Below, piece after piece: positions 49,604-60,218 of a stretch of 64,000 bases of DNA. Below the pieces are notes generated by a model that was not told the DNA's origin, did not search any database, and saw only the letters and a program-made list of their open reading frames with translations. Origin of the DNA: Piper betle (Eukaryota > Streptophyta > Magnoliopsida > Piperales > Piperaceae); the NCBI GenBank assembly GCA_033002965.1, contig JAURVB010003522.1, positions 62,001 through 126,000 of the forward strand, given 5' to 3'. Position numbers and translations under genes: made by a program. Positions within the stretch are counted from its first letter, which is position 1; the number at the start of each line of letters is the position of its first letter.

Positions 49604-51489
49604 TGGGTAGGGATTTATATAATAGGCCTGAAGGCAACTTGTGGTGGATCTTATTTTCGAAATCATCCTCGAGGGATCTCATCCTCGAGGGGTTATTAAT
49701 CCGGAAAACTGTTCGGTTAAATGGTCCGAGTTAAGTGGGATCCGATAAAGTGCCACTTAACCCATCCTGCAAGCATTAAAACAAACATATAATAGAGTAG
49801 AGTAAAATAGAGACAAGTCCTAAACAGGCCTGGTAGAAGCTCCAAGCGTGTCATCATGCTTAGGCGGTGAGCTCCTACTCCATACTTACACATTAAAACT
49901 AAATACTAACACCCGCTAACTAAATGATGCATCAAACTCAACATGACCAATACACCCTCACAATACAACCAACATCAATCAACAATCAAATAATCATAAG
50001 TATGAAAGAAATTCTAACTCCTATTCATACCAATCTTATCGTGTTTTTCTAAGTTACGTCGTAATCAATTATCATGCTCTCATTAGATCACTTACTCTTC
50101 ATTATCTGTTAATCACATCATGCACATTTTTACTTCATTCATAGTCTAGCATTCATCATGACAACTACTAAATTCTAGCATGTTATGCTAACAATCATCG
50201 TCAATTTTGAATAATTAAATCGGAGGTAATTATACTTCATGTCATCAGCAATCGACGACGGCTAGGGTTTTGTCGCACGTCTCAGAGCTCAAATTCGGCG
50301 CTCGTCGGCGTCCGAAGTTCGATCAAGTTCGACAGGATGAACTCCTCGAAAATCCGGCGAATTCTAGTGAATTCAATTTTTCGGCGGTTTTCCGGTAGGT
50401 TTCAATAGTTTTCCAACAGCTTCCAGCGGTTTTCTAGCGACAGTCACCGGCGGCATCTACTAGTCAGAAAGTGGTCATATTGGGTACCATTGGAACCGGC
50501 TCGGCGAGGCCGACGCATCTACGATGTCGTCATTGCCAATGGAGGTGGCGGCTTACTAGGAAATGCCTAAAATAGGGGCTGCAGTGATGGGTGACTAGAT
50601 CTGGCTGGCCTGGGCGGCGATGGGTCCGCTCCGATCGGGGAGGGTCGTGGGTTGGTCGAAGACGTCGAGGCGACCACTCGATCGCGGCGACGATGATCGT
50701 TGTCGTCGCGATCGGCGATGGAAGTGCGGCACAAAGGTGCAGCTTTCTCGTGTCATGGCGGCCCGATGTTGGCTGGGCCTGGTCGGGGTGGCACGACAAC
50801 TTCGTGGTGAGGCTAGGCGGCGCCGATCAACAGCAGGGTGGTGTCCACAGCAGCAGCGGCGACGCTGCACGGGAGCGGCATCAGGTAGTGGTTTTGGATG
50901 GGGAAGAAGGAAGAAACGTCAGGGGGGGGGTGAGAAAAATAACTGGGTGGCAATATCGTAAATGATACTTAACTCGTGTCTGGCTCGAGTCAAGAATAAT
51001 AACTAAGTCATATTAAATCCTTAAAAAAATGGGGAAAAATCACATAAAATCAAACAAACACCAAAACATCATAATGATATACTCTAGAACTATTAACCCA
51101 CCCAAACTACCCGTAACGCGTATTAACGCAGTAAATGGCCTAAAACTAATTCTACGATCCACTATATATAAAAATAAAAAAATAACTGGCATACTCTCAT
51201 ATAGTTTGATAATTCATTCTGTTCTGTTATATTCATGACGTTATCATCATATACTTGGGTACCCTCATAGCTCATACACGCGACTGACGTCGACTCAGTA
51301 CACATGTTTTGAATATGATTCGACTCGAAAATAACAGTTGAACCAACCGGTTCTGAATAAAACCCTGACTCGAATCGTGAGTTTTACACGTCTCTTAATC
51401 CAAAAGCTAGCTAAAGGAATAAGGTTTTCCTATTAACCTATATACAAGTCACCAACAACCTCTACGACTAATGTGGGATAAACCCAACA
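47852..51489 (-). mobile_element. TRIM element, second family, split by a solo LTR
   Basis: Left repeat 47852-48060 and right repeat about 48441-48553 plus 51394-51489 read TGTTAGGCC to AAACCCAACA. The target duplication is a perfect GAATC (47847-47851, 51490-51494). GGCTCTGATACCACTTG near 48340 and CTCTGATACCACTTG near 48427 are the complement of the methionine-tRNA primer site, so the element reads on the minus strand. A stretch of about 85 bp beside the primer site is duplicated. Without the inserted LTR (48554-51388) the element is about 0.8 kb with no coding capacity. Solo repeats of the family are at 16806 and 32966. Confidence 0.92.
48554..51388 (-). mobile_element. Solo LTR, large LTR family copy 6 (2835 bp)
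   Basis: Runs from TGTAACACCCCAAATCTGG to AATCGTGAGTTTTACA. It lies inside the right repeat of the TRIM, and comparison with the TRIM's intact left repeat shows the empty site directly: CCTCT before (48549-48553) and CGTCT after (51389-51393), a 5-bp duplication with one change. Includes a TA run near 49555-49600 and a GC-rich centre at 50230-50940. No internal retrotransposon domain. This is the best-delimited copy. Confidence 0.95.
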
Positions 51490-52279
51490 GAATCTTGATA
51501 TTGGACAAAATCAGCATGCATGCAGAAAGAATCCAACTTTCTCTAGACAAAAAATGAGGATTTTTCCCAACACAATCATAAAATAAACATCTTATTATTC
51601 TATAGAATGGTAAGTTACAGCTGGCTTTTCTTCAAGAACCTACACAAACTAATTCTAAGTTGCGTCCAAAACTATCCTTGTTGAGCTCATTTGCCAAATT
51701 TGTAACAATATAGCCGAAGTTTGATCTAACACACTTATGTCATCTCATCAAAATGGCTAATCAAAATTAGAAATCTGTAAGTATATCCCCACTAATATTC
51801 TCAATCTTATTCCGAATCCCGATACATATTGAATATGAGATTAATTTTATAGGATCTTACTTAATCAATGCTGCACAACTTCTAGATGCTGGATATTATG
51901 ATATAATGAAGCTATTAAGTAGCTGATATACAAATTCCACTTGTTGCAAATGAATAAGACTAATTTACTTGTAAAAATGGATATATACCTGTTTCTCGAG
52001 CCACATCTCACATGTATGTTGATCCAGGTATAGTTTCTCACCTTCGATCTAATTCTACCTCCAATATTAATATCATACTATGTAATGACATTTGTCTAGC
52101 TTTTACTGAAAGGTACAGACAAGTAAATACTTTGTCTGATCCTATAGTACTGAGCAATGACAAAGAACTTGTTTTCTGTCAGCTAATTTACAAAGGATCG
52201 ATATTCTGAGGTTGCAACATTTATTCATTATTCACAATCTTAATATGCTTCAAATGAATGTAAGTCTTATTTCGCATGC

Positions 52280-52470
52280 ATGATCAAAGCACATTGAGTT
52301 AGATTTCTACTACGTATGTGCAAGAGTAGCTCACAAATTGCTTCATACAGAGTTTGTATCCTCCAAAGATCAGATTGCAGTTAGTTTTACAAAGGCATTT
52401 CCTCGTGATTAGTTACTGAAGTTCGTTGACAAACTTAAGCTTTCACCAAAGTTTAGCTTTAGGGGGCGTG
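52280..52470 (+). pseudogene. Copia RNase H C-terminus and polypurine tract
   Basis: The plus frame reads KHIELDFYYV, then SSKDQIAVSFTKAFPRD, one stop, LLKFVDKLKLSPKFSFRG. This is the end of copia RNase H (pattern KHIE D F R ; DQ AD TK L F L KL ). The following TTTAGGGGGCG is a polypurine tract, and a TG-starting LTR (TGTTGAAGTATTGAAGCC) begins at 52471. With the gag relic at 47281 on the same strand it marks one old copia element with most of pol lost. Confidence 0.82.
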
Positions 52471-53116
52471 TTGAAGTATTGAAGCCAGATTTATTAGTTC
52501 AAATTGAATATACATTTTGGCTAATTCTCATAAAAGGAAAAGATTATGCTTAATAATTTCTGATAACCATTAGTAGCTATTTTTTATTTGAAAATAAAGA
52601 CGTACACTTTAAAATTATGGAGATCATTTTATTCAATGTGGTCGTAGATTTTTTATCCATGGTGAGGATTAAATGTAAGTTATTAGTTAAAGCATTGCAA
52701 TTCCTGAAGTCTTTAAACTTTTAATTTAAACTCAAAAAACTTGTGAGAGGGCCACCTAGTTAAATAGAAGTTACTTCATTATATCCGGTTTACTAATTGT
52801 CTAGAATGACAAATTACCAGGGCCCGATATGGGTTCCCCTGTTTGGGTTTTGTTAATTTGTTTTTTTATCGTTTGGGTATTGCTGGTGATGAAAATGTGA
52901 GCTCTGATTTTTTTCCCACATTTTTATTTTTCTATTTTTGGGAACCATGAGGTCTGATTCTTGAGATGACCATTATTTACAAACTGAATTTTCATAATGA
53001 TCTATTGGGGATTGAAGCTCGATATTATCTTATCTTTTTGGTACAAATTGTCATCTGATTAAATCGTTGAAAGGAATCTTTCTCGGATGCTTATAATTGT
53101 GACCTTACATCATACT
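52471..53116 (+). mobile_element. 3' LTR of the old copia relic, interrupted
   Basis: Starts directly after the polypurine tract with TGTTGAAGTATTGAAGCC. It is cut at 53116 by the composite element; the remainder should resume at 57416, but I could not place its end. Confidence 0.5.
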
Positions 53117-53717
53117 TGTTAATATTTGTTATTATGAATATTAATGATATATAATCCATTGTCACACTCGAAATACTAAAAGAATCTTGAAATACAAACA
53201 ATGGTGACCATTTGGTTTTTTATGGAAGATGAAGGGTCTCAAACTATCTCTATAAATATGAATCTCATTTGTCTCATTCAAAAACAAGATTAAGTTAAGA
53301 GAAGATAAGATGTGAGGGATAAAAAAAAGGATATAGAGATAAGAAGAGAGAAATATTATTTACCAGTTTAATCTTATAAAGAGTATTGATAGTGAGAGAG
53401 ATAAATCTTGTAATCTCAATAGTATATGTTAGGTGAGTAATCTTTTTGTACATCTCTATATGTTTGATGGTTGTAATCTTTGTTTGAAGTAGTAAATTAT
53501 TCGTTGTGGTTATGTGGTTTTTGACTTTCGATAAAAGGAGGGTTTTTCATGTTAAATCTCTATTCTTTTGGTTTTGTTTTATTTTATTTCTCAGGTATTA
53601 TTTTCCCATATCTTGTGTTCACTATTGTTGATCTCCAACTTTGAGGATTTTTCTCGACAATTGGTGTTATTTGTGGAAACTTTCATTCAATCAGATCTTG
53701 ATTTGAGTGGGAATCAT

Positions 53718-53835
53718 GGAGGACACTTCCAAGACTGGGAAGATTGAGAAATTTGATGGAACAAATTATCAATGGTGGAGGATGCAGATTGAGGATAGGA
53801 GCAACTACATCAACCGCTTTTAAGTACCAAGCCGG
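53718..53835 (+). pseudogene. Copia gag start
   Basis: ATG at 53718 begins MEDTSKTGKIEKFDGTNYQ, followed by WWRMQIEDR and a quick loss of frame. This is the classical N-terminus of Tnt1-like copia gag (KIEKFDGTN ... W MQIED). It sits 58 bp after the left LTR, as it should. The rest of gag is not recognisable. Confidence 0.82.
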
Positions 53836-54136
53836 ATTTCGGACAATTGTTTGGATTGGTGACGAGTGGTTGGTATACTACAACAAGAGGCTGTGGTGCA
53901 TTATCTAAGAAAGAAGAAATCTCTGCAACAGGCAAAGAGACAGCTCTTTGAACTTCGCGTACCTACCGGGGATGCCCTTGAGGCCACCCTCCAAGACTAG
54001 TCTCACATACACCTTTCGTCTCCCTCGACCTACGCAATGACATGCTGCGGGGGCAGTGTGACAGGCGTTTGATACCTGGGTGGCGGTAACCGAGTTCTCC
54101 TTCGAGGAAGTGAATGGCATGTTTAATATGAAGATC

Positions 54137-54271
54137 AAGAAGCCCCATACTGTGCCTTGCAAGGTCACTGGTAAGTGCAGGTTGTTGACGGTGAAGATGG
54201 TCCCGATGCCGAGAAGATCGGGGATCGTTGCGGCGAGGGTCCCGAAGAAGGTGCTGCAATTTGCTGGGATT
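54137..54271 (+). pseudogene. Ribosomal protein S2 (uS5) fragment, later part, placed first
   Basis: The frame reads [14 protein letters not shown], then [19 protein letters not shown] and [10 protein letters not shown]. This is the conserved part of cytosolic 40S protein S2 that directly follows the GYWGNKIG motif. Similarity stops after FAGI; the last 70 or so residues of S2 are absent. No introns are present, so it derives from mRNA. It lies 5' of the N-terminal part of the same protein (54289-54748). Confidence 0.88.
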
Positions 54272-54288
54272 GCCTATCTCCTTCGACC

Positions 54289-54748
54289 ATTGCAGAAAGA
54301 GGCGGAGGCAACTACGACGGCTTCGGCCGGGGCTACGGCTGGGACTGGCCCCAAGACTAGCATGGGGACCGGCGTTGTAGGCATCGCGGCAGGCGGCTCG
54401 AGGGACAGGAAAAGTGGGTGCCTATTACCAAGCTTGGTCGGCTGGTGAAGGAGGGAAAGACCTAGTCTTTGGAGCACATCTACCTCCACTCACTGCTGAT
54501 GAAGGAGCACCAGATTGTGGAGACCCTCCTAGGCTAGGTGCTCAAGGACGACGTTATGAAGATCATGCCGGTGTAGAAGCTGACCCATGTTGGGTAGAAC
54601 ACCAGGTTCATGGCTTTCATTGTTTTCGGGGACGACGACGACCATGTTGTGCTCGGCATCAAGTGTAGCAAGGAGGTGGCGATGGCGATCATCCTTGCTA
54701 AGCTGTCGGTGATCCCTGTCTGGAGGGGTTACTGGGGAACAAGATTGG
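54289..54748 (+). pseudogene. Ribosomal protein S2 (uS5) fragment, N-terminal part, placed second
   Basis: Starts at ATT (in place of ATG) with [16 protein letters not shown], the RG-rich N-terminus of plant S2. After a frame change it reads [18 protein letters not shown], stop, [68 protein letters not shown] and RGYWGNKIG. Several in-frame stops and small indels make it non-functional. It ends exactly where the other fragment begins in the normal protein (NKIG then KPHT), so the two pieces are complementary and circularly permuted. Confidence 0.9.
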
Positions 54749-54749
54749 A

Positions 54750-55620
54750 CCACTTTCATGGAGGCTAATAATGATGTTTTTGTTAGATCTTGTCTGGTGG
54801 GTCAGCAGGATAAGGTGGAGAGAAGGTTAAAGGCTGGGTTGTTGCAGCCACTACCTACACCTTTGAGACCATGGAGCTTGGTCTCAATGAACTTGGTGTT
54901 CGGATTCCCTAGGGTGAAGGGAATGTCAACAAGGTTAGTGGGTTGATTTTCTAAGTACTCGTATTTGCAGCAATACCATAGGGGTGCTCAACCGAGACTG
55001 CTGCCAAATGGTTCTTGAGGAATGTGGGGAAGTACTGTGGTCCTGACCGACATTGTTACAACTAACCATTCTTAGTCTGACGAGCAGACTGAGAGGGCAA
55101 ATGCATTGAGGCATTTCGTCATAACCAGCTAGAGGAACTAGTTGGATCTTCTTGAGGTGGCACAGTTTTATTATAAACTGCATCGTTATTCAACTATATG
55201 GCTTAGTCCTTTTGAAGTTGTTACAGCTACCAACCTCTTACACCACTAGAAGTTGTTCCACAGGGAGGTGGAGTACGGTGTCCAGCTGCATGGGATGCAC
55301 TGGATTCATTGGTCGAGGCAACGAGCACAATCAAGAGATATGCTGACTTGAGGGCATTGTCATTCAGCGTGGGGGACAAAGTAAAGCTGAAGCTCAAACC
55401 ACTGATTTGGGAGAAAATCAGATGTACATAGGTGCATCGGGTATTGGTGCGAAGGTATGATGGTCCTTGTGAGGTGGATAACGTACAAGAGTACAAGTTT
55501 CACTCAGTTTTTCATGTTAGTTTTTTCAAAGCTTTCCATGAGGATTTGGTCAATTCGAGGAGAGCTCGTCTGAATGGAGCTCCACCTACTGTCCGACAAC
55601 AATTTGGGAAAAGGTAGGGA
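54750..55620 (+). pseudogene. Gypsy integrase fragment inside the composite element
   Basis: Broken frames follow the order of a Ty3/gypsy integrase: VRSCLVGQQDKVERRLKAGL and LQPLPTPLRPWSLVSMN (zinc-binding end and core start), HSxSDEQTERANALRHF (core, Q-T-E-R motif), LLEVAQFYYKLH and SPFEVVTATN, then VRRYDGPCEVDNVQEYKF and VFHVSFFKAFHED (GPF/Y-type C-terminal module). At least eight stops or shifts. Some core acidic positions cannot be assigned. Protease, reverse transcriptase and RNase H of gypsy are absent. Gypsy and copia differ in domain order, so this is foreign to the surrounding copia LTRs. Confidence 0.88.
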
Positions 55621-55649
55621 GCATTTTGGAGTGTAGGCACGTCAGCCTG

Positions 55650-55855
55650 AGAACTTCAAATGATCGATGGAGTTTGTATATTGATACAAGAGAACTAGAG
55701 TCTTATGATGAAACCATGATTGACAAAGCTCATCTTAAGTGGGAGTTGGCCATGAAGGATGAGATGTCATCATTGGAGAAGATTCATACATGGGAGTTGG
55801 TGAAGTTGCCACCAAAAATAGGAGGTTCTACAAAACAAGTGGAAAGAGGGAACTG
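55650..55855 (+). pseudogene. Copia pol fragment (start of reverse transcriptase)
   Basis: The frame carries LKWELAMKDEMSSLEKIHTW followed by ELVKLPP, the stretch just before the copia reverse-transcriptase fingers (pattern W AM EM SL N TW LV LP). The catalytic YVDD region is not found downstream; 55860-56860 holds no recognisable domain apart from a GAT-rich microsatellite-like run near 56546. Confidence 0.8.
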
Positions 55856-57410
55856 AGAAGCGAGGCTAGCTGGGAAAAGGTAGGAGTATTGTTATAGGTC
55901 TAGTCCATTGGACAAGTAGGGAGCTAGGGTTTGGCTGTTGTTCCTACTCACCCCATGTCCAAGACGGATAGTCGATGCTATCTGAGTGGTGGAAACAACT
56001 TACCATTGTTAATCCTTGTTAGAGTTGCAAGCAAAGATCAAGTTGTGGTGCATGAAGCGTGTTGGGTGACCAAGGTGTACTAGCGAGTTCTAGGATTTGG
56101 AACGAGCAAAGTATTGGTACTCGATGAAGCGTATCGGCATTATGATCGGTAATTGTACCGAGCATGTCGGTATATTGGCAAGAGGAAACCTCAAAGGTGT
56201 ATGGGTTCCAGGTAGCAGTTTGTGGGGGTGTGATGACCGAACACCGGGCTGAACAAGCTACGAGCGTGCATATCAATGGAGCGAGGTTGATGGACCAAGC
56301 GTATCGATATAAATACCGGTCATACCGAGACAAGCAGAGTAGCGGTATGTGGGCGAGCACGGGTGCGTGGACATGACCAAACTAATTATCGAGATTACGG
56401 TATTTGGGTCGAGTTGCTGAGCAGTGCCGCAATGCCAGTATTTGGGGCGTGCAATTTTTTGGAAGCGCCGAGAGAGGGGACTGTTGGTCAAGACTGGTTG
56501 GTTCAAACCAGGATGGGATATGCTTAAGGGGATTTGCCGATAAGGATGATGATGATGATGTTGATAATTATCAAGATCAATCCTTAGCCAATGGTGGATG
56601 TTGGTTGCAATTAACTCCAGAAGATATGCATGATTGACATGGAGATATGCGCCATCTGTGTGAAGGATGCCAATGTCAGATGCAGGATGTTGGAGACATG
56701 CATGACAACTTCCCAGAGTTGTAGATAAATACGAAGGTTCTATATAAGGGGGTGTCCTTTTGTGTAGAAAGCAATGGGAGGAAACTTGTACTAATATGCA
56801 GGTGATGGACTTATGCAACGAACAAGTGGAGGAAGAATTTGGACTGGAGTGTTCCAATAGGACTCCAAGTGGGAGATTGTTAATATTTGTTATTATGAAT
56901 ATTAATGATATGTAGTCTATTATCACACTCGAAATACTAAAGGAATCTTGAATACAAATAGTAGTGACCGTTTATTTTTCTATGAAAGATGAAGGACCTT
57001 AAAGTATTTCTATAAATATGGATTTCATTAATCTCATTAAAAAATAAGGCCAAAACAAGAGAAGACAAGGTGTGAGGGATATAGAGATAAGTAAAGAGAA
57101 ATATTATTCATCAGTTAGAGTATTAAAAGTGAGAGAGAGAAATCTTGTAATCTCAATAGTATATGTTAGGTGAGTAATCTTCTTGTACATTTCTGTATGT
57201 TTGACGACTCTAATCTTTAGTTAAATTAGTAAATTGTTTGTTGTGGTAATGTGGTTTTTGACTCTCGATAAAAAGAGGGTTTTCTACGTTAATTTTCTAT
57301 GTTAAATCTCTGTTCTTTTGGTTTTACTTTATTTTATTTTTTAGGCATTATTTTCTCATATCTTCTGTTCGGTGTTGTTGATCTCAAACTTTGGGAATTT
57401 TTTCTAAACA

Positions 57411-59641
57411 ATACTTGGTGGTTCCAATCAATCCGAATCCTTATTCCCAATTTTCTTATTTTTTTAACAATCCTTCCCTATTCTGAACCAGTACATATAT
57501 CATCGCTTGGCGGCTCAGAACCAAGTGCACATATTCTACGGTTGATATCATGCCCTGCATCAATGTCACAAGTGGAGAGGAAGAAAACGAGATCGGTGGC
57601 GTTAGCCGTCGCAACAGGTTATCCAATTTGGCAGCAGGGATACTTGCAATACTTTGATTTGTACAACGTCCCCTCAAAGCTGAGTACTCCTGTCCTCACC
57701 TGTTTTCTTGTGATGAAATTTCTAATTTCCATTTTAAATTCGCGAGTCTGGTTTTTCTCTTCTTCATTGGATTCATGTGAAGATGGGTCACGGATATATA
57801 TTTAATTGACGGTATTCATGGATCGTTAGATTCATACAGCCACTGCTTGCGTCCAATTCTGGTTGAAGTGTCTGCGTGGCACTTTATATGTACAGGAATG
57901 GTCAACATTATTTAGAGAAACTTTAAATTACAATAGGTGAAAAATTATGAATTTCATATTGAACCCATCAGAAGAAGATTTCTATTTTATAATTTGAGGA
58001 GACCAAGTAAGCCAGGTGAAGATTCTGGAGCAGCGAGCAAGAAATTGTTATGTGATTTCTTTTTCTAAGCGAAATTGTTATGTATTTAGCATTACTTTTG
58101 TTCAGATTTTCATGTTTTTTTTAAATGTTTGCGGACGAGATACAAGCACAATGTGGGATGGAGAAACAGTGTCGGATCGTTTGAAAAATATCATGGAGCA
58201 GCCGAGACAGATGTGCCGAGTTAAGTAACAGTCAAACATTCCATACATAAACCAAGAAAAATAATAAAATAAATAAATGTTTAGGTCTGTGGAAAACCTT
58301 TTCTTGCTAGTACTGTGCGCTGCAGGAAATATTCTTGAAACTTATTAGTAACACATATTAAAAATATTACTGTATTATTTGTAAATAAAAATAATGAATA
58401 ATTATTTAATTTTAACAAAAAGTACACTTGTATACAAATATTAAAAGTAATTTTAATTTTCATAAATAATAAATTTTAATTATTAAATGGTTTTTTTAAT
58501 TTTTTTTAATTCGGATAGAATTATTTTGTAAGTTTTTTCTTAATAATAAATAATACTATGTAAACAAATAAATAAATAAAATTTAAAATCTAAATTAAGT
58601 ATGTGTTATTAAATAACAAACTTTAATTCAAGTAGTATAATTATAAATATATTATAATTTATTAATATTTTTAAAATGTCTAATTTGGAATCAATTATAC
58701 TCCAACACTTTCACAATAATAAATAATATAGTAATAATTTTTCAAAATTTAAGTAAGAATTAATTAATGGCCTATATAACTATTATGAGGCTAAAATCAA
58801 CGACAACACAAGAAAAGTTGAAAAATAATGAGAGCTAAAAAATCTCAGCCCCTTAATATAAAGAGGGTTAATTATCTTCTCTTTCTAAGAGTTCATTCAT
58901 GAATTCAATTCCAGCTGTGAGTGAGCTAAGCCATCTCCTTTCTTTGATGTTACTAAAAATACTAATCATATTATAACTATATTAATTGTGTTTGTATGTG
59001 TGCTCATGTGTAATTAGGGGCTCAAGTCAAACCAGCTTGCGAGCAAAATGCCTTAGGCTTGTTTGGCTTTAACTTGTATTCATTATTTTAGAACTTTTAC
59101 AACTCAGAACAATAGATCAGTGTAAACTCTAGCTTGATAAATTATGAACAGAACTTGAGCACATGCCACTTGGCTTAATTCAACTCAAAGCTTGAGCTTG
59201 ATATAAGAGGCCATATATAGAATGCTCACCTTAATTTGTTCAAATGGTTAATATACAACTAGGGTTCTTTATATTAAAAAAACTTTTTTTTCATATTGGT
59301 GGAGTTATTATAAAAAAACTCATTCGGCCCAACTCAAAACCTATTTAACTAAACATGAATCTAAGCTTGCACACTCGTGATGAATATTCAAGCTACTCAA
59401 GCTCAGCTTGTAAAAACATAAACATATCAACCTAAGCTTGAGCCAACTTAGCTTAAAAACAAAACTGAACTTGGGCAAGTTAGTTTTTGAAAATATGCTA
59501 ACACGAACATAGATATATTCAGTTCGATTTGGCACGTCCAATGTGCGACACCGTATAATTGCCTTCTAAAAATAAACTTGGTGGCGGCTCCAGACAAAAA
59601 CAATGCGCACTAAATTAATGAATGGCATTCACCTAGGTGTA
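57411..59641. other. No gene recognised; AT-rich flank 5' of gene B
   Basis: Begins with the remaining part of the old copia LTR. A frame at 57555-57690 (SVALAVATGYPIWQQG, LQYFDLYNVPSKL) looks codon-like but matches nothing I know. 58290-58800 is very AT-rich. 59020-59540 repeats AAGCTTGAGC/GCTCAAGCTT words on both strands, as some plant DNA transposons do; ends were not found. Confidence 0.45.
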
Positions 59642-59778
59642 GAAAAATTTTGGGTCCGCCCTGGAACGACGCCGATGGAGACGGCGTGCGTCTCCACCGT
59701 CGATTCCAGTGTTGATCAACGGTGGAGACGCTCGGCATCTCCATCAGCGTCGCTCCCGGGCGGACCCAAAACCCACTC
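59642..59778. mobile_element. MULE-like foldback MITE, 137 bp
   Basis: Two arms of about 55 bases are inverted copies: TTTTGGGTCCGCCC on the left, GGGCGGACCCAAAA on the right, continuing through CGACGCCGATGGAGA versus its complement and GCGTCTCCACCGT versus ACGGTGGAGACGC. The loop is about 20 bases. The outer flanks are CTAGGTGTA (59633-59641) and TTAGGTGTA (59779-59787), a 9-bp duplication with one change, the size expected for Mutator-like elements. GC content is far above the surroundings. It lies 440 bp upstream of the gene B start codon. Confidence 0.8.
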
Positions 59779-60218
59779 TTAGGTGTAATCATTACATTTT
59801 TCTTTCCATTGTTTTCCCAACTGCAACTTCAAAACGGCCCCACGAAATGGTAGGCGCATCGAGAGAATGATCAAGTGGTCAGTGACAGAAACTCCACCCG
59901 GATGGAAGCTCATAGTGAAGCTCTAACCACTAAACTTGAGATTAGATGACATCATGCATCACAAGCAAACTTATATGCCTCTAATAATATGTTCATATGT
60001 AATAGCAGCTTTGAATATTCCAACGTGCTTCGTCCCGTTTATGGGCTACCCTAATGGCTAAGAGTTCGCCTCCCTTTCTATCTTCTCCACATTTGAGAGA
60101 GCTTATGAGGTAGGGAGATCGGTGCTGGGGAAGAGGGAAAAGGAAGAGAAAGTGATGAACCTTTCTGGGTGGTTGGGTTCATTTCTTCTCCTAACTTCAT
60201 TGGTACCTCTCTTTCTTC

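Larger units (their letters stand above)
53117..57410 (+). mobile_element. Composite LTR retrotransposon, 4294 bp, with captured RPS2 and gypsy sequence
   Basis: Left LTR 53117-53659 and right LTR 56878-57410 both start TGTTAATATTTGTTATTATG and end in (G/A)ACA. The target duplication is a perfect ATACT (53112-53116, 57411-57415). CCAAGTGGGAGAT before the right LTR is a Tnt1-type polypurine tract. Interior, in order: copia gag start (53718), a permuted ribosomal protein S2 copy (54137-54748), gypsy integrase (54750-55620), copia reverse-transcriptase lead-in (55650-55855), then 1 kb of unassigned DNA. The two LTRs differ at many positions, so the insertion is old. Nothing inside is intact, so it is non-autonomous. 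Confidence 0.9.

Noticed and set aside
56273..56926. 217-codon minus frame
   Set aside because: It overlaps the polypurine tract and right LTR of the composite element and has no recognisable domain.
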